Assembly: GCA_028404565.1 (NCBI GenBank)
Contig: JAOOBR010000001.1
Location: 62,001-126,000, forward strand
Length of the DNA stretch: 64,000 bases
Direction of reading: 5' to 3'
From: Pseudomonadota bacterium
GTDB lineage: Bacteria; Pseudomonadota; Gammaproteobacteria; Magnimaribacterales; D2472
Below are positions 45,088 to 56,187 of this stretch, piece after piece. The translations under genes were made by a program, and so were the position numbers. The first letter of the stretch is position 1, and each line of letters starts with the position of its first letter. The notes beneath the pieces are model-generated. The model had not been told where the DNA came from. It saw only the letters and a program-made list of their open reading frames with translations, and made no database searches.

Positions 45088-45854
45088 ATTAAAGGGCTCT
45101 TTTCCGGCTTAAGCTTTGTAATATTTTCATAACTCGGGCCAAGAAAAATTAATCCTCTGGGATTTATAGTTGTGCCAGCATTATTCCTATCCTTGCTTTC
45201 AAGTATTTCTTTTAATGAAATTTTAATTTGGTATTTACCAATCTCTAATAAAGTCCCGACAATTATTCTAACCATATTTTGTAAAAATGCATTTGCAGTT
45301 ATTTTTATTTCGATGATATCCCCTAATTTATTAATTTCTATTTCTTTTATATTCCTTTCAGGATTATTAGATCCGCAACTTAGACTCCTAAATGATGTGA
45401 AATCATGTTTTCCAATTAGGTACTTGGACTCCTCTTTCATTTTATTAATATCTAGCTCTGCCTGCTCCCAATAATAAAAATCATCAAGTAAAACATTTCT
45501 AGATGGGCTATTAAAAATTAGATAAGAGTATGTTCTATCAATTGCATCAAATCTTGAATGAAATGAGTCTTCTACTCTTTCTAAATCAGCTACAGATATA
45601 TCATTTGGAAGATTTGAATTTAGGCCATTGATCCATTGCATATCTGATCTATCTTGACTTACAACTACATCAAAAACCTGACCAAGCGCATGAACACCTT
45701 TATCAGTTCTCCCTGAGTAATTCATCTGCAAGTTATCAACAGAAATTCCTTTGAAAGCTTTTATAAGCTCATCTTGAATAGAGTTAGCATTTTTTTGAGA
45801 TTGAAAACCGGAATAATTAGTCCCTTTATATTGAATCTTGAAGGCTATTTTCAA
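45084..45854 (-). CDS. truA: tRNA pseudouridine(38-40) synthase
   Basis: TruA isomerises uridines 38-40 in the tRNA anticodon arm. The 256-aa protein contains the catalytic Asp in YSGRTDKGVHALGQV (about residue 51) and the conserved FHSRFDAIDRTYSY and FLQNMVRIIVGTLLEIG. It starts 10 bases after fimV and overlaps trpF by 4 bases, in the common fimV-truA-trpF order. Confidence 0.97.
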   Translation of the reverse strand: MKIAFKIQYKGTNYSGFQSQKNANSIQDELIKAFKGISVDNLQMNYSGRTDKGVHALGQVFDVVVSQDRSDMQWINGLNSNLPNDISVADLERVEDSFHSRFDAIDRTYSYLIFNSPSRNVLLDDFYYWEQAELDINKMKEESKYLIGKHDFTSFRSLSCGSNNPERNIKEIEINKLGDIIEIKITANAFLQNMVRIIVGTLLEIGKYQIKISLKEILESKDRNNAGTTINPRGLIFLGPSYENITKLKPEKSPLI

Positions 45855-45864
45855 CTTTAACCCC

Positions 45865-47073
45865 CTATATTTTTGATCTCAGATCAATCGCCTGCTGAAT
45901 AAGTTTTTGATTTTTTGCTTTATCGATAATTTCATCTAATAAAGTTTTGGCTTTTTCATAATCCTTCATTTCATATAGGGTTATAGCTAAATCAAACTGC
46001 TGAATGAAAGGATCATTTTTGATACTAAGTCCCTTAGGCATTGATGATAAAGCATCATCTGTTTTAGATTCACTTTTAGCATTAACTAAATTCCTTCTAA
46101 TTAAGAAAATTGCTATTAGAAATCCTACAGCTAGGCTCACTAAACTCACTATAAGTAGTTGCAAAATATTTACTCCAGAATTAATTTCTTCATTTAAAAT
46201 TTCTGTTTCCTCATTTCTTTCAATTTCAATTATTCTTGTTTGGGATTCAATTATAGCTTGAGGATCTGGAGTAGTTGGTTCTTGATTTTGGATATCAAAA
46301 TTTTCTATTTTCTCCTCCTGAATTACTTCAATTTCCTCTTGAATAATTGCTTCTGGTTCTGGAGCTATCAATGTGAGCATTTGCTGTGTCTCAAAAGTAT
46401 TAGTATCTATCATCTCCCTGATACTAAACTTTGCATAAGACTTATCAATTTCTCTAATTGACTGTAATTCGGGAACAAGAATATCCATATCATTTCTAAT
46501 TAAATTAATATTATCGTCAATGAAGGCATCTCTATTATTCTCAAAAATACTCCACATTACTTGATAAATACTTAGATCATCGTAATTAAGCGATTTAGCC
46601 ATAGACCAGACGGTAGTAATTTCATCAGCTAATATGACAAGCTCGCTATAGGTTTCTTCTTCCTTAATAATTTGAGGACTAGAATCCTCTGCAGTTTCAT
46701 TTTGAAGAATAGAGGTATATGAATCATCTGAAAGAAAAATAAAAAAGTCTTTTCTGTAATCTTGTATTTCAATTGTAAATAGAGCATAAGGGCTATCAGT
46801 ATCTTTTAGTTTCTCAAAACTTAAATTGTATTCACTGATATTTTCTTTACTTAAACTCAAATTAAAAAGTGAATCTTTTATTGAAGATGATGTTTGATAC
46901 TCAAAAATACTGATATCGCTTTTATCAATTTCTTCCGAAGAATTAATTGATATTACTATCTGTACAGCATTTTCATCTTGAAAAGTTTTTGAAGATATAT
47001 AGGTAATTTCTGAAGATAAAATTGATGAAAAGGTTATGAAAAAAAGAAAAAAGCTAATCTTTTTAATTTTCAT
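45865..47073 (-). CDS. fimV: FimV-like envelope protein, reduced form
   Basis: FimV is an inner-membrane hub for polar organelle and type IV pilus assembly that binds peptidoglycan. This 402-aa protein keeps the order signal peptide (1-21), beta-rich N-terminal domain, LysM-like/FimV core (about 150-210: VWSMAKSL, then IFENNRDAFIDDNINLI), a Glu-rich periplasmic linker, one membrane span (about 300-322) and a short TPR-like cytoplasmic end (FDLAITLYEMKDYEKAKTLL). Typical FimV proteins are about 700-1000 residues, so the cytoplasmic acidic region is almost gone. It overlaps asd by 11 bases and precedes truA, the usual location. Confidence 0.8.
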   Translation of the reverse strand: MKIKKISFFLFFITFSSILSSEITYISSKTFQDENAVQIVISINSSEEIDKSDISIFEYQTSSSIKDSLFNLSLSKENISEYNLSFEKLKDTDSPYALFTIEIQDYRKDFFIFLSDDSYTSILQNETAEDSSPQIIKEEETYSELVILADEITTVWSMAKSLNYDDLSIYQVMWSIFENNRDAFIDDNINLIRNDMDILVPELQSIREIDKSYAKFSIREMIDTNTFETQQMLTLIAPEPEAIIQEEIEVIQEEKIENFDIQNQEPTTPDPQAIIESQTRIIEIERNEETEILNEEINSGVNILQLLIVSLVSLAVGFLIAIFLIRRNLVNAKSESKTDDALSSMPKGLSIKNDPFIQQFDLAITLYEMKDYEKAKTLLDEIIDKAKNQKLIQQAIDLRSKI

Positions 47074-48061
47074 CAGTTTTTTTCATTAATTCTAAGATTT
47101 GAACTGCATTTAAGGCAGCACCTTTTCCAAATACATTATCAGCTACAATCCAGCAGGATATCCAATCTTCATTATTAATTTTACTTGCACGAATTCTTCC
47201 AACATAAACGTCACTTGTTTTATTTGCATTTTCAAGAGCAGTTGGAAAAGCTTCTTTTGATGGATCATCAATTACTTTTATGCCCTCTTTGCCTTCGAGT
47301 AATTTTATTATGCTTGATCTTGAGGCCTCATTTCTTACTTTTATAAAAACTGATTCAGAGTGTCCATTTATTACCGGCACTCTTACGCAAGTAGAAGTTA
47401 CGTGAATTTTTTCATCTAATATTTTTTTTGTTTCCCAGTCGAGCTTCATTTCTTCTTTCGTAAAACCATTATCTAAAAATTTATCACATTGAGGTATAAC
47501 ATTTCCTGCTATAGTTTTAGAAAATATATTGGATATAGTGGAGATTGACTGAGACTGATTTTCAAGCTCTTTTATACCCTGCTCACCTGCACCCGATACT
47601 GCTTGAAAAGTAGTTATCATTACACTCTCGATACCAAATTCTTTATGGATGTGATCGAGGATCATCAAGAGCTGAGCTGTTGAGCAGTTCGGATTAGCAA
47701 CTAGATTGGTTTTCTTACTAATTATATTCCCATTAATTTCTGGGATTATAAGAGGTACATCATCTTCATATCTAAAGTAGGAAGACATATCTAAAACCTT
47801 ACAATCGGATTCAATAAACTTATTCGCATAATCCCTTGCTACTTCAGAACCAGCAGACAATATTGCATAGTCAGGCTTATTAAAATCAAATTTATCAATG
47901 TCTTCAATAATGCAATCTTTATTTAAAAAATTTATTGAAGAGCCAGCTGATTTTTTGCCTAATAAGAAAATCTCATCTATTTTGAATTCTCTTTTTTGTA
48001 GTTGTTCTAGTAAATTTCTCCCAACTAATCCGGATGCTCCAACTATAGCCAACTTAGACAT
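47063..48061 (-). CDS. asd: Aspartate-semialdehyde dehydrogenase
   Basis: Asd reduces aspartyl phosphate to aspartate semialdehyde for lysine, threonine, methionine and cell-wall synthesis. The 332-aa protein has the NADP-binding start [17 protein letters not shown] (5-21), the catalytic Cys in NPNCSTAQL (about 129) and the substrate-binding [13 protein letters not shown] and HSESV. It overlaps leuB by 8 bases and fimV by 11. Confidence 0.97.
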   Translation of the reverse strand: MSKLAIVGASGLVGRNLLEQLQKREFKIDEIFLLGKKSAGSSINFLNKDCIIEDIDKFDFNKPDYAILSAGSEVARDYANKFIESDCKVLDMSSYFRYEDDVPLIIPEINGNIISKKTNLVANPNCSTAQLLMILDHIHKEFGIESVMITTFQAVSGAGEQGIKELENQSQSISTISNIFSKTIAGNVIPQCDKFLDNGFTKEEMKLDWETKKILDEKIHVTSTCVRVPVINGHSESVFIKVRNEASRSSIIKLLEGKEGIKVIDDPSKEAFPTALENANKTSDVYVGRIRASKINNEDWISCWIVADNVFGKGAALNAVQILELMKKTDEN

Positions 48062-49139
48062 CAGATTTTTCCTTGATTATTGGAATTAGTTCAGATGCAA
48101 CCTCACCAGTCTTTAAGAAAGATGTATCTTCTGTTAAATCTTGTGTTCTAAAACCTCTTGAAATAAATTCTTTTACAGATTCTTCGATTATGTTTGCTAC
48201 TTCGTGATTTTCAAGAGAGTACCTAAAAGCCATTGCTAGAGAGAGGATCATTGCTAAGGGATTTGCTAAGTTCTTGCCAGCTATATCAGGTGCGCTGCCG
48301 TGACACGGTTCATACATTCCTTGAGAAGAACTGTTGAGTGATGCGGAAGGCAGCATACCTATAGAGCCAGTTAGTGTTGCAGCAATATCAGATAAAATAT
48401 CACCAAATAGGTTACTAGAAACAATTACATCAAACTGATTGGGATCAAGCACTAATTGCATTGCAGTATTGTCAGCAAGCTGATGTGTCAATTCAACATC
48501 AGGATACTCCTTTGATAGGTTTGTAATTATTTCTCTCCAAAACTTTGAAACTTCAAGAACATTTGCTTTTTCTACTGAACATAGTTTTTTATTTCTTTTT
48601 TGAGCTGATTCAAATGCTACTCGACCAATTCTTTCAATCTCTTTTTCGTCATAAATCATGGTATTAAAAGCATGTGGAGGGTTTGAAGAAGTTTCAATTC
48701 CTCTTGGCTCTCCAAAATAAATACCGCCTGTTAACTCTCTTACTATTAAGATATCTAAATCATTGATAATTTCCTCTTTTATTGGTGAAGCTGAAGCAAG
48801 CTCATTAAAAAGGAAGGCAGGCCTGAGGTTAGCAAATAATCCAAGCTCTTTTCTTAATCCTAACAATGCTTGCTCTGGTCTTTTATCCCAATCTAAATCC
48901 TCCCATTCTGGACCACCTACAGCTCCGAAGAGAATAGCATCAGATTTTCTGGCTATCTCCAAAGTCTTATCGGGAAGAGGATGACCAGTCTTATCATAGG
49001 CTGCTCCGCCAACATCATGAATTTCAATATCAAGATCAAGAGAGTATAGATCTTTAATAAATCTTAATATCTCCATTGCAGAACTTGTTACTTCAGGACC
49101 GATGCCATCACCCGGCAAAATAAGAATTTTTTTATTCAT
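48054..49139 (-). CDS. leuB: 3-isopropylmalate dehydrogenase
   Basis: LeuB oxidises and decarboxylates 3-isopropylmalate in leucine synthesis. The 361-aa protein has the typical [10 protein letters not shown] at the N terminus, [10 protein letters not shown] with the catalytic Tyr, the catalytic Lys in [11 protein letters not shown], and the metal site [25 protein letters not shown] is the NAD-binding signature. It overlaps leuD by 4 bases and asd by 8. Confidence 0.97.
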   Translation of the reverse strand: MNKKILILPGDGIGPEVTSSAMEILRFIKDLYSLDLDIEIHDVGGAAYDKTGHPLPDKTLEIARKSDAILFGAVGGPEWEDLDWDKRPEQALLGLRKELGLFANLRPAFLFNELASASPIKEEIINDLDILIVRELTGGIYFGEPRGIETSSNPPHAFNTMIYDEKEIERIGRVAFESAQKRNKKLCSVEKANVLEVSKFWREIITNLSKEYPDVELTHQLADNTAMQLVLDPNQFDVIVSSNLFGDILSDIAATLTGSIGMLPSASLNSSSQGMYEPCHGSAPDIAGKNLANPLAMILSLAMAFRYSLENHEVANIIEESVKEFISRGFRTQDLTEDTSFLKTGEVASELIPIIKEKSDV

Positions 49140-49765
49140 TCAAAAATCCATGGATTATTTTCTTTTCTATGTTCTTCAAATTTCTTAATTAATTCTGAAT
49201 CTTTAAGAGTAATATCGATCTCATCAAGGCCATAAATGATTCTTTCAGCTAAATTATTATCAAGTACAAAATCAATAGAGAGTTTATCTTTAAAAAGTAT
49301 AACTTTATCTTTTATATTTACTGAAATAGATACTGGATTATCTGTAGACAATGAAAATAGTTTGTCTATTTCAGTTTTTTTGAGCTTTAATGGTAAGACA
49401 CCATTTTTGAAACAATTATTATAAAAAATATCGCCAAATGAGCTTGCTATAACAACTTCAATACCAAAGTCTCTGAGAGCCCAAACTGCATGCTCTCTAC
49501 TTGAGCCGCATCCAAAATTATCTCTTGTAAGCAAAACTTTAGATTCATCATAAGGCGCATTGTTAAGAATGAACTCATGATTGATTTTTCTTTCAGTCTT
49601 TTTCATTCCAAGACGACCCTGATCTTTATATCTCCAGCCATCAAAAAGATAATCCTCGTATCCAAATTTTTTAATAGATTTTAAATATTCTGTTGGGATA
49701 ATTTGATCAGTATCTATATTATCTCTATCAATTGGAGCTACAATGCCTTCAATAAAATCTTTCAT
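49136..49765 (-). CDS. leuD: 3-isopropylmalate dehydratase small subunit
   Basis: LeuD is the swivel subunit that, with LeuC, isomerises 2- to 3-isopropylmalate. The 209-aa protein has [13 protein letters not shown] near the N terminus and the conserved [13 protein letters not shown] (about 85-97) that contacts substrate. It follows leuC by a single base and overlaps leuB by 4 bases, keeping the leuCDB order. Confidence 0.97.
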   Translation of the reverse strand: MKDFIEGIVAPIDRDNIDTDQIIPTEYLKSIKKFGYEDYLFDGWRYKDQGRLGMKKTERKINHEFILNNAPYDESKVLLTRDNFGCGSSREHAVWALRDFGIEVVIASSFGDIFYNNCFKNGVLPLKLKKTEIDKLFSLSTDNPVSISVNIKDKVILFKDKLSIDFVLDNNLAERIIYGLDEIDITLKDSELIKKFEEHRKENNPWIFE

Positions 49766-49766
49766 C

Positions 49767-51167
49767 TTAAATCTCTTTTACAATCCTTCCGTTTATTGCA
49801 GTTAGAGCAGCCATCTTTGGGCTCATTAAATGCGTTCTACCTAAGTTACCCTGACGACCCTCAAAATTCCTATTTGAAGTTGAAGCACATCTTTCATAGG
49901 GACTTAATTGGTCAGGATTCATGCCTAAGCACATAGAGCAACCCGGTGCCCTCCACTGAAATCCAGCATCAATAAATATTTTATGAATTCCCTCCTTCTC
50001 AGCTTGTTCTTTAACCATTCCAGACCCTGGAACAACAATAGCTTCTTGGATATTTTCAGAAACCTTTTGACCTTTTAAAACTTCTGCGGCTTCTCTTAGA
50101 TCTTCAATTCTAGAATTAGTACATGATCCAATGAATACTTTATCGAAATCTAAATCGCTCAATTCCTGATTATCTGACAATCCCATATAATTTTTAGCTA
50201 GATCTAAGCTTTTTCTTTTTTCAGCAGAAAAAATTGAGCTCGATGGAATCTTTTCGTTGAAATCAATTACCATTTCTGGTGATGTGCCCCAAGAAACTTG
50301 AGGATTAATCTTTGATACATCAATATCAATTTCTTTATCGAACATTGCTTCTTTATCAGTTGTTAAATTTTTCCATTTTTTAATAGCATCATTTATTAAA
50401 TTAGCTTCAAGGTTTGAATGTTTTTTAACGTATTCAATAGTTTTATCATCAACAGACACTAATCCTACTTTAGCTCCTGCCTCAATAGACATATTGCATA
50501 TTGTCATTCTGGCTTCCATAGAGATATTTCGTATATATGATCCTGCAAATTCAACTGCATATCCTGTTCCACCTGCAGTTCCTATTGTCCTAATTAAATA
50601 TAAAATAATATCTTTCGAGGATACTCCTTCTTGTATCGACCCCTCAAAATTTATTCTCATATTTTTAAGCTTCCTTACTTTTAAACTTTGAGTGGCAAGA
50701 ACATGCTCCACTTCAGATGTTCCAATTCCCATTGCAAGACAACCAAAAGCACCATGAGTTGAAGTATGAGAGTCGCCGCAAACAATACTCATTCCAGGAA
50801 GCGTTAAGCCTAATTCTGGTCCAATTACATGAACTATACCTTGATTATTTGAGTTGATATTAAATTGTTTTATGCCGAAATCATTACAATTTTTGTCTAA
50901 CTCAACAACCTGCAACTTTGAGATATTGTCCTCAATGCTCTCAATGCTAAATTTGTTATCCCTTGTAGTTGGAACATTGTGATCTGGAGTAGCAATGTTT
51001 GCATTAATTCTCCATGGTTTGAGTGATTTTTTTTTGAGGCCCTCAAAAGCTTGAGGAGATGTTACTTCATGAAGAAAATGTCTATCAATATAAATTAGTG
51101 AGTCTCCATCATCATAGGATCTTATTAAGTGCTCATTCCAGAGCTTGTCATATATGGTGTATCCCAT
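49767..51167 (-). CDS. leuC: 3-isopropylmalate dehydratase large subunit
   Basis: LeuC carries the catalytic 4Fe-4S cluster of isopropylmalate isomerase. The 466-aa protein has cluster cysteines in FIGSCTNSR and [13 protein letters not shown], the opening [10 protein letters not shown], and the conserved [13 protein letters not shown]. It abuts aroC with a one-base overlap. No leuA gene lies in the window. No leader peptide rich in Leu codons was noticed; the gene begins directly at the aroC stop, so control must come from further upstream. Confidence 0.97.
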   Translation of the reverse strand: MGYTIYDKLWNEHLIRSYDDGDSLIYIDRHFLHEVTSPQAFEGLKKKSLKPWRINANIATPDHNVPTTRDNKFSIESIEDNISKLQVVELDKNCNDFGIKQFNINSNNQGIVHVIGPELGLTLPGMSIVCGDSHTSTHGAFGCLAMGIGTSEVEHVLATQSLKVRKLKNMRINFEGSIQEGVSSKDIILYLIRTIGTAGGTGYAVEFAGSYIRNISMEARMTICNMSIEAGAKVGLVSVDDKTIEYVKKHSNLEANLINDAIKKWKNLTTDKEAMFDKEIDIDVSKINPQVSWGTSPEMVIDFNEKIPSSSIFSAEKRKSLDLAKNYMGLSDNQELSDLDFDKVFIGSCTNSRIEDLREAAEVLKGQKVSENIQEAIVVPGSGMVKEQAEKEGIHKIFIDAGFQWRAPGCSMCLGMNPDQLSPYERCASTSNRNFEGRQGNLGRTHLMSPKMAALTAINGRIVKEI

Positions 51168-52255
51168 TATTCCGTTACAAATGGGAGTTTTTGATCAACA
51201 TCACCGCACTGTGCCTGGTTTCTTAGAAAATGGTCAATTAAAACAAGATTCACCATTGCCTCCGCAATTGGTACTGCTCGAATTCCAACACAAGGATCAT
51301 GTCTTCCTTTAATTTTAAGCTCAACCTCATTTCCATCTTTATCTATGGATGTGGTAGCTTTACTTATGCTAGATGTGGGTTTAATTAAAAAACTTATATC
51401 AATATCATCACCATTTGAAATTCCACCAAGGATTCCACCAGAATTATTTGAATCGAATCCGGTCTTGGTAATTTCATCTCTTAGCTCAGATCCTTTAGAA
51501 AATGGAATCTTGTCAGAGTTGCCAATAGAAACTGATTTTACAGCATTGATACTCATTATGGCTTTTGCTAAATCAGCATTTAATTTATCGAAAACAGGTT
51601 CTCCAAGCCCAACCGGGCAGTTTTGAACTTTAACATTTAGCTTGGCGCCTATTGAATCGCCTTCTTTGATGAGTTCTTCAAAAAACTCTTCAAGTGAGCT
51701 AATTTTTGATCTATCAGGAAAGAAGAATTTATTTTCATTTACAAATTCAAGATCAACTGCGTCAGCAGAAATACTTCCGATTTGTGATACAAAGCCCTTA
51801 GTTATAATTCCATGTGTATTTAAGTACTTTTTAGCAACTGCTCCTGCAGCAACTCGCATTGCAGTCTCTCTTGCACTTGATCTGCCACCACCTCGGTAAT
51901 CTCTAATACCATACTTTCCTTGATATGTGAGGTCAGCATGATTTGGCCTAAATGTATCTTTAATATTTGAATAATCTTTTGAAATCTGATCTTCATTTTT
52001 AATTAACAATGCTATGGGAGTTCCAAGGGTTTTTCCTTCAAAAACTCCTGACATAATTTCAACTTTGTCATCTTCTTTCCTCTGGGTAGTAACATCTGAT
52101 TGGCCAGGCTTTCTTCTATCAAGCTCCATCTGAATATCTTCATTTTTTATTTCAAAATTAGGTGGACATCCGTCAATTATGCAGCCCATAGCTTCGCCAT
52201 GACTTTCACCAAAAGTCGTCACAGAAAAGGTTTTTCCAAATGTGTTACCTGACAT
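51167..52255 (-). CDS. aroC: Chorismate synthase
   Basis: AroC makes chorismate from 5-enolpyruvylshikimate-3-phosphate using reduced flavin as cofactor. The 362-aa protein has GESHG near the start, the FMN-binding [18 protein letters not shown] (about 124-141), and the C-terminal [18 protein letters not shown]. It is the first gene of the minus-strand leu-trp-pur run, 50 bases after prpD. That gap contains TTATAAT-like -10 elements and a TTTTTTAAAAAA stretch. Confidence 0.97.
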   Translation of the reverse strand: MSGNTFGKTFSVTTFGESHGEAMGCIIDGCPPNFEIKNEDIQMELDRRKPGQSDVTTQRKEDDKVEIMSGVFEGKTLGTPIALLIKNEDQISKDYSNIKDTFRPNHADLTYQGKYGIRDYRGGGRSSARETAMRVAAGAVAKKYLNTHGIITKGFVSQIGSISADAVDLEFVNENKFFFPDRSKISSLEEFFEELIKEGDSIGAKLNVKVQNCPVGLGEPVFDKLNADLAKAIMSINAVKSVSIGNSDKIPFSKGSELRDEITKTGFDSNNSGGILGGISNGDDIDISFLIKPTSSISKATTSIDKDGNEVELKIKGRHDPCVGIRAVPIAEAMVNLVLIDHFLRNQAQCGDVDQKLPFVTE

Positions 52256-52305
52256 AGCGGATTATTATATGCTATTTTTTAAAAAACGCTTGGATTATAA
52301 GTGTT

Positions 52306-53751
52306 TCAGAGAGATAGAAGCTTTTGAAAATCAACTACACTCATAGATGTAAGCTTATCGAAATCTAGGAACTCTTTATAAATCTGCTCTGATTTCTCAT
52401 CGTCAAAAACAGTTTTTAGATTACTTAAAAACTTTTTCTCAAGCACAGGAATGCCTTCATTTCTTCTTCTTCTATGGCCAATAGGATACTCAACCTCAAT
52501 TTCTTGAGTGGAAGAACCATCTTTGAAAAGTACTCTCAATTTGTTAGCTATTGATCTCTTTTCAGGATCAAGATAATCCACAGAATATTTTTTATTCTCG
52601 GTAACAACCATTTTTGATCTTAATTCATCAATTCTTGGGTTCTGTGCGACTTCATCTTCATAGTCCTCAGCTACTAAATCACCTTTAAGAAGACCAATAG
52701 CAACCATATATTGAAGACAATGATCCCTATCTGCAGGGTTATTGAGTTCGCCAACTTTGGAAATGATTCTTATTGCTGACTCATGTGTTGTTATCTCAAT
52801 TTTATCAATTTCATCAAGCCTATCGATAATTTCAGGATGTATGCTCACTGCTGCCTCAACTGCTGTTTGTGCGTGGAATTCAGCAGGAAAACTAATCTTA
52901 AATAAAACATTTTCCATAACATATGAACTAAAGCTTTGTGGAATTCTTAAAGACTCACCTTTAAAAAGGACATCTTCAAACCCCCATGTTTTTGCAGTTA
53001 AAACACTTGGATACCCCATCTCTCCTGATAAGGTAATCATTGCTAGTCTTACTGCGCGACTTGTCGCATCACCGGCAGCCCAGCTTTTTCGTGACCCTGC
53101 ATTTGGAGCATGTCTGTATGTTCTCAAGCTTTGTCCATCCAACCATGCATGAGTTAGAGCATTGATAACATCTTCTTTATTTCCACCTAAAATTTTTGTT
53201 GCTACTGCAGTTGATGCTACTTTGACAAGAACTACATGATCTAAACCAACTCTGTTGAAGCTATTTTCGAGAGCTAAAATGCCTTGGATTTCATGAGCTT
53301 TAATCATCATTTCCAGAATATCCAATACTTTTAGTGGTTCTTTACCAGCTTCAATGTTCTTTTGAGAGACATAATCTGCGCAAGAAAGTATTGCACCAAG
53401 ATTATCTGATGGATGTCCCCACTCAGCTGCAAGCCAAGTATCATTAAAATCAAGCCATCTTATGATACATCCAATATCAAATGCTCCCTTTACGGGGTCT
53501 AATAAATTAGAGGTTCCTGGAACTCTAACGCCATATGGTACTTCTGTACCTTCAACAACTGGCCCAAGTAATTTTGTACAAGCTGGAAAACTTAATGCTA
53601 GCAAACCACATCCTAAAGTGTCTATTAAACAACTTTTTGCAGTTTCATAGGCTTCATCTGATTGGATCTCATAATCCATTACATAATCAGCAATTTTAAT
53701 TATTAATTCATCAGGGTCTGGTCTTGAGTTAATATCAAAAAATTGCGACAT
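52306..53751 (-). CDS. prpD: 2-methylcitrate dehydratase, MmgE/PrpD family
   Basis: PrpD removes water from 2-methylcitrate in the methylcitrate cycle, which turns propionyl-CoA into pyruvate and succinate. The 481-aa protein spans the full MmgE/PrpD fold, with [10 protein letters not shown] (about 49-58), [19 protein letters not shown] (about 98-116) and the basic cluster GHRRRRNEG near the end. It is the last gene of prpB-prpC-DUF4399-prpD, one base overlapping the DUF4399 gene. Without prpF/acnD nearby, the product is probably processed by AcnB. Confidence 0.95.
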   Translation of the reverse strand: MSQFFDINSRPDPDELIIKIADYVMDYEIQSDEAYETAKSCLIDTLGCGLLALSFPACTKLLGPVVEGTEVPYGVRVPGTSNLLDPVKGAFDIGCIIRWLDFNDTWLAAEWGHPSDNLGAILSCADYVSQKNIEAGKEPLKVLDILEMMIKAHEIQGILALENSFNRVGLDHVVLVKVASTAVATKILGGNKEDVINALTHAWLDGQSLRTYRHAPNAGSRKSWAAGDATSRAVRLAMITLSGEMGYPSVLTAKTWGFEDVLFKGESLRIPQSFSSYVMENVLFKISFPAEFHAQTAVEAAVSIHPEIIDRLDEIDKIEITTHESAIRIISKVGELNNPADRDHCLQYMVAIGLLKGDLVAEDYEDEVAQNPRIDELRSKMVVTENKKYSVDYLDPEKRSIANKLRVLFKDGSSTQEIEVEYPIGHRRRRNEGIPVLEKKFLSNLKTVFDDEKSEQIYKEFLDFDKLTSMSVVDFQKLLSL

Positions 53752-54182
53752 TACCTTACCTCTATAATCAATTCATCAGAGATTATTGGGTCTTCATGAG
53801 GAATATGTGCGAAGTTTCCAAGAACTAACCTTAATTTGTGAACTCCTTTTGGTAACTCGATAGTGTCTGAAGTTTGTCCTTTGCCGTAATGTATGTGATT
53901 TTCATCTGAAGGGATTGGCCTAGTTAAATCAGGAAGTGGAACATTGATAAGAAGATGATGGTGTCCGGAATCACAAGCCATTTGTCCAGCTGGTGCAATA
54001 TTAAAATTTTTAATACCAAACTCCAAATTAATTACTCCTGTCGAGGTTACTAAATCTTCATTAGGGGTAATAAAAAATACTTCTGGCTTGCCCTCTCTGC
54101 ATTCTAATGAATCAAAATCATTAGAGGTAGTTTCTAAAGAAAAAAATAGAAATGAGATAATTAAACTAAAGATTTTTAGCAT
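53751..54182 (-). CDS. Secreted DUF4399 protein within the prp operon
   Basis: A 143-aa protein with a signal peptide (about 1-20, [16 protein letters not shown]) and a DUF4399 domain recognisable by [15 protein letters not shown] and the following [24 protein letters not shown]. The histidine cluster suggests metal binding, perhaps copper, in the periplasm. It stands between prpC (gap of 0) and prpD (1-base overlap), an odd location for a periplasmic protein, so it is co-expressed with propionate metabolism. Its link to that pathway is unknown. Confidence 0.8.
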   Translation of the reverse strand: MLKIFSLIISFLFFSLETTSNDFDSLECREGKPEVFFITPNEDLVTSTGVINLEFGIKNFNIAPAGQMACDSGHHHLLINVPLPDLTRPIPSDENHIHYGKGQTSDTIELPKGVHKLRLVLGNFAHIPHEDPIISDELIIEVR

Positions 54183-55310
54183 TTAATCTCTATCTTGAAG
54201 ATCGACCCAAGTCGCAGATTCGGGTCCAATATATTCTTCACTAGGTCTTATAATTCTATTATCTGCTCTTTGCTCCATCACATTGGCAGCCCATCCAGAG
54301 GTTCTACCAATTACAAAAAGTGGAGTAAAGATTGGTGTTGGTATGCCTAAAAAATTATATGTAGATGCCATATAAAAATCTGTATTTGCAAAGAGATTTT
54401 TTTCTTCGCTCATTACCTTTTCAATTTCTTCCGAAACCTCATAAATGACAGGGTTGGATGCACTTGAGCTAAGTTTCTTTGCCCAGGCTTTTACAATCTT
54501 GTTTCTAGGATCCTCATCTGAATAAACTGCATGACCGAAACCCATAATCTTTTCTTTGTTTGCTAGCATATTCTTCACACCAACATTAGCATCTTCCCTT
54601 GAAGAAAATCTTTCTATCATTTCCATAGCTGCTTCATTAGCGCCACCATGAAGTGGTCCTCTTAATGTTCCTATTGCCGCAGTAATACATGAATGCATAT
54701 CAGACAGTGTTGATGCACACGTTCTAGCTGTAAATGTCGATGCATTAAAGCCATGTTCTGCATAGCATACAAGAGAAGTATCAAGTGCTCTAATGTGTTC
54801 ATCGCTTGGCTCGCTTCCTGTAAGTAAACTTAAAAACTGGCCGCCCATAGTTTTATGATCTGTAAGAGTATCTATATCTTCACCAAAATGAGATGCTCTA
54901 TACCAATATGTCATTATTGAAGGCATGGCAGCAAGAATTCTATCAGCTGTATCATTTTGATTAGTGAAATCTCCTTCTGGCTCTAGATTTCCTAACATAG
55001 AAGTACCAGTTCGAAGCACATCCATTGGATGAGTTTCTTTTGGTATTGCTGTTAAAACATTTTTTAACTCTCTTGGTAAATCTCTATAGTTCCTGAGCTT
55101 CGAAGTATAAGAGTCGTATTCATCTTGATTAGGTAATTTTCCATAAAGAAGCATATAGGCAACTTCTTCAAAAGTTGCTTTCTCCGCTAAATCTTCAATC
55201 GCGTAACCTCTGTAAGTCAGGCCTTTACCCTCTTTACCTACAGTTGAAAGTGCAGTTTCTCCTGCAACTTGACCTCTTAATCCGGCTCCTTCAAGCTTCT
55301 TTCCCATCAA
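54183..55310 (-). CDS. prpC: 2-methylcitrate synthase
   Basis: PrpC condenses propionyl-CoA with oxaloacetate. The 375-aa protein opens with GLRGQVAGETALSTVGKEG, a PrpC rather than GltA signature, followed by GLTYRGYAIEDL. The catalytic residues of the citrate synthase family are in AEHGFNASTF, GPLHGGANEAA (His) and MGFGHAVYSDEDPR (His), with a later Asp region. It overlaps prpB by 4 bases and is followed directly by the DUF4399 gene. Confidence 0.95.
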   Translation of the reverse strand: MMGKKLEGAGLRGQVAGETALSTVGKEGKGLTYRGYAIEDLAEKATFEEVAYMLLYGKLPNQDEYDSYTSKLRNYRDLPRELKNVLTAIPKETHPMDVLRTGTSMLGNLEPEGDFTNQNDTADRILAAMPSIMTYWYRASHFGEDIDTLTDHKTMGGQFLSLLTGSEPSDEHIRALDTSLVCYAEHGFNASTFTARTCASTLSDMHSCITAAIGTLRGPLHGGANEAAMEMIERFSSREDANVGVKNMLANKEKIMGFGHAVYSDEDPRNKIVKAWAKKLSSSASNPVIYEVSEEIEKVMSEEKNLFANTDFYMASTYNFLGIPTPIFTPLFVIGRTSGWAANVMEQRADNRIIRPSEEYIGPESATWVDLQDRD

Positions 55311-56185
55311 TGATCCTCCATATTCTTTATGTACTCATCCAGATTCTTTTCAAAGTTCAAGTAATCTAGTCTGTCATAAAGTTCGTCACGCGTTTGCATT
55401 ATATCTAAAACATTTTCCTGCGTCCCATTTTTTAGTATTGATTCATATACTTTTTCAGTGGCCTTAGAGGAAGCTCTAAAAGCAGATAAAGGAAATAGCA
55501 TCATATCTACACCAGCATCCATTAATTCGTGATCTTTAAAAAGAGGTGTTTTACCAAACTCAGTAATATTTGCAAGAATTGGTTTTTGAATAGCTTCTTT
55601 TAGCTCTTTATAGTCTTGAAGAGAGGTTATAGCTTCAAGAAATATTCCATCAGCTCCTGCATTAATATATTCTTTTGATCTTTGGATACAACCTTCAATA
55701 CCCTCTGAGGCGAAAGCATCCGTTCTTGCAATAATAAAGAAATTTGGATCAGTTCTTCCTTCAACTGCGCTTTTAATTCTTTCACACATCTCTTTTGATG
55801 AAATCAACTTTTTATTTGGTCTATGTCCACATCTTTTTGCTTCGATTTGATCCTCTAAGTGAACAGCAGCAGCTCCAGCTTCAATCATTTTTTCAATACT
55901 ATTTGAAATGTTAGTTCCATCACCCCATCCTGTATCTATATCTACCAATAATGGTAATGAAGTTGATTTAGAAATCCTTTTAACATCTACCAATACATCT
56001 TCAAGAGATGTTAAGCCTAGATCAGGAATACCATATGACGCAGAAGCTACTCCACTTCCTGATAAATAAATACATTTATGACCCGATCTCTCTGCAAGAA
56101 TTGCAGAATATGCATTTATAGCACCAACAATCTTTAAGGGATTGTTTTCTTCAAGTGCTTCTCTAAATCTTTTTCCTGCCGACAT
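55307..56185 (-). CDS. prpB: 2-methylisocitrate lyase
   Basis: PrpB splits 2-methylisocitrate to pyruvate and succinate. The 292-aa protein belongs to the isocitrate lyase/PEP mutase superfamily. YLSGSGVASASYGIPDLGL (about 40-58) is typical of PrpB, the metal-binding DIDTGWGDG lies at about 83-91, and the catalytic Cys is in EAKRCGHRPNKK (about 123). It begins the prp group, 2 bases after queH. No PrpR regulator gene is present in the window. Confidence 0.95.
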   Translation of the reverse strand: MSAGKRFREALEENNPLKIVGAINAYSAILAERSGHKCIYLSGSGVASASYGIPDLGLTSLEDVLVDVKRISKSTSLPLLVDIDTGWGDGTNISNSIEKMIEAGAAAVHLEDQIEAKRCGHRPNKKLISSKEMCERIKSAVEGRTDPNFFIIARTDAFASEGIEGCIQRSKEYINAGADGIFLEAITSLQDYKELKEAIQKPILANITEFGKTPLFKDHELMDAGVDMMLFPLSAFRASSKATEKVYESILKNGTQENVLDIMQTRDELYDRLDYLNFEKNLDEYIKNMEDH

Positions 56186-56187
56186 TT

